Position numbers and translations under genes: made by a program
Shown: positions 5,055-5,263 of the stretch, piece after piece
How the letters are laid out: the number at the start of each line of letters is the position of its first letter
Position numbering within the stretch: position 1 is the first letter of the stretch
Notes under the pieces: generated by a model
Told to the model about the DNA's origin: nothing
Seen by the model: only the letters and a program-made list of their open reading frames with translations
The model's database searches: none
Origin: JANYIP01 sp031394045
GTDB lineage: Bacteria > Actinomycetota > Actinomycetes > Prado026
Direction: 5' to 3'
Assembly: GCA_031394045.1 (NCBI GenBank)
Contig: JANMWN010000153.1
Location: forward strand, 1-5,263
DNA: 5,263 bases

Positions 5055-5069
5055 GAGAGGTTCGCGTGA
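5049..5069 (+). other. Six-codon mini-ORF overlapping the Panacea start
   Basis: ATG 5049 opens MIERFA and stops at TGA 5067-5069, overlapping the GTG start at 5066 as GTGA. In-frame GTG codons at 5040 and 5043 could extend it to nine residues. The GAGAGG ribosome site (5055-5060) of the downstream gene lies inside it. It may be a coupled leader or coincidence; there is no separate strong ribosome site for the ATG. Confidence 0.2.
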
Positions 5070-5263
5070 CCCCGGCCGAGGCTCTGCAATACCTAGTTCT
5101 TGCAGCTAAGCAGGAGAAAGTGCAACTCACCAAGACGGCTCAGACACGCCTGCTGTACCTCACCGATCTGCGTGCCCACCGGCACGGCTGCCAGCAGCTG
5201 TCCGGCCTTGTCTGGGAGCGCGCTGACCACGGCCCCCACAACAAGTCGGTGGCCTACCTCCCG
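5066..5263 (+). CDS. Panacea/SocA-like (formerly DUF4065) protein, N-terminal 66 residues (3' cut by window edge)
   Basis: The GTG at 5066 has GAGAGG 5 bases upstream; the frame is open to the last base. The N-terminus reads MTPAEALQYLVLAAKQEKVQ, then LTKTAQTRLLYLTDLRAHRH, then GCQQLSGLVWERADHGPHNK. It fits the start of the Panacea domain: an initial helix, the signature LTKTKLQKLLYLxD-like helix (here 21-34), then (L)(T/S)GL.(W/Y)...GP (46-57). Panacea proteins are antitoxins that neutralise many unrelated toxins; SocA, an adaptor for ClpXP-mediated toxin degradation, shares the domain. Many stand next to their toxin gene. No toxin is visible upstream here, so one would be expected off the right edge or fused to this protein. 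Codon use (CAA, CTA, GTT, CTT, GCA, GCT, AAA, ACA) is less GC-rich than in the other genes, suggesting horizontal acquisition. Family is judged by eye from a partial protein. Confidence 0.7.
   Translation, partial: MTPAEALQYLVLAAKQEKVQLTKTAQTRLLYLTDLRAHRHGCQQLSGLVWERADHGPHNKSVAYLP

Larger units (their letters stand above)
4759..5065. other. 307-base stretch without a confident gene, likely junction with accessory DNA
   Basis: Neither strand holds a convincing complete gene here. It starts with a relatively AT-rich run (4733-4787), then becomes very GC-rich. Contents are a CRP-like palindrome (4759-4774), a start-less minus-strand coding-like frame (4784-5035), short hairpins without a T-run (GGAGG-GCT-CCTCC at 4811-4823 and GTGGGCCCAC at 4841-4850), a -10-like TATGCT (5031-5036) and a 10-base palindrome (5045-5054). 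I see no tRNA, no IS ends and no target-site duplication. The open plus-strand frame 4809-5039 is Ser/Arg/Ala-rich and looks like a shadow. Confidence 0.6.

Noticed and set aside
3542..5056. Shared 10-base word TCATGATCGA upstream of the LysM and Panacea genes (3542-3551 and 5047-5056)
   Set aside because: In a window of this size, about a dozen repeated 10-mers are expected by chance, and the surrounding bases do not match. Common regulation is not supported.

Overview
The window is very GC-rich. Genes are tightly packed with GC-rich third codon positions, GTG as well as ATG starts, overlapping stop/start signals, and proteins rich in Ala, Arg, Val and Gly. This points to a high-GC actinobacterium (Actinomycetota). 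I cannot name the genus from the sequence alone.

Layout from left to right. (1) The 3' part of an acyl-CoA dehydrogenase gene of the ACAD10/ACAD11 type, plus strand, entering from the left edge and ending at 655. (2) A two-gene minus-strand operon at 2533-645. A membrane-anchored SAF-domain (CpaB/RcpC-like) protein is followed, with a 4-base GTGA overlap, by a CpaE/MinD-like ATPase whose P-loop lacks both usual lysines. This operon converges on the dehydrogenase gene with an 11-base overlap. (3) An 80-residue excisionase-type helix-turn-helix protein at 2631-2873, divergent from the SAF gene. (4) A 199-residue conserved-looking protein of unknown function on the minus strand (3451-2852). It converges on the HTH gene with a 22-base overlap and appears to contain two copies of an Sm-like beta unit. 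(5) A plus-strand pair: a three-helix membrane protein with a Thr/Pro linker and a C-terminal LysM domain (3581-4318), then a short DUF6459-like gene (4378-4758) that seems to have lost its C-terminal half. (6) A 307-base stretch with no confident gene (4759-5065). It holds a CRP-like palindrome, a start-less minus-strand coding-like remnant, a -10-like box and a short palindrome. (7) The first 66 codons of a Panacea/SocA-like (formerly DUF4065) protein running off the right edge, with visibly different codon use.

How they fit together: genes 2-5 look like an ordinary actinobacterial chromosomal block concerned with envelope or secretion-related functions (SAF, CpaE-like, LysM), with small DNA-binding and unknown proteins between them. 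The block seems to end abruptly near 4737, inside the DUF6459-like gene. To its right lies what looks like an accessory segment carrying a probable toxin-antitoxin-type Panacea gene. The most interesting points are this junction, the possible new Panacea operon continuing off the window, the nested inverted repeats that could sequester the LysM gene's ribosome-binding site, the double lysine loss in the ATPase P-loop, and the internal duplication in the 199-residue protein.
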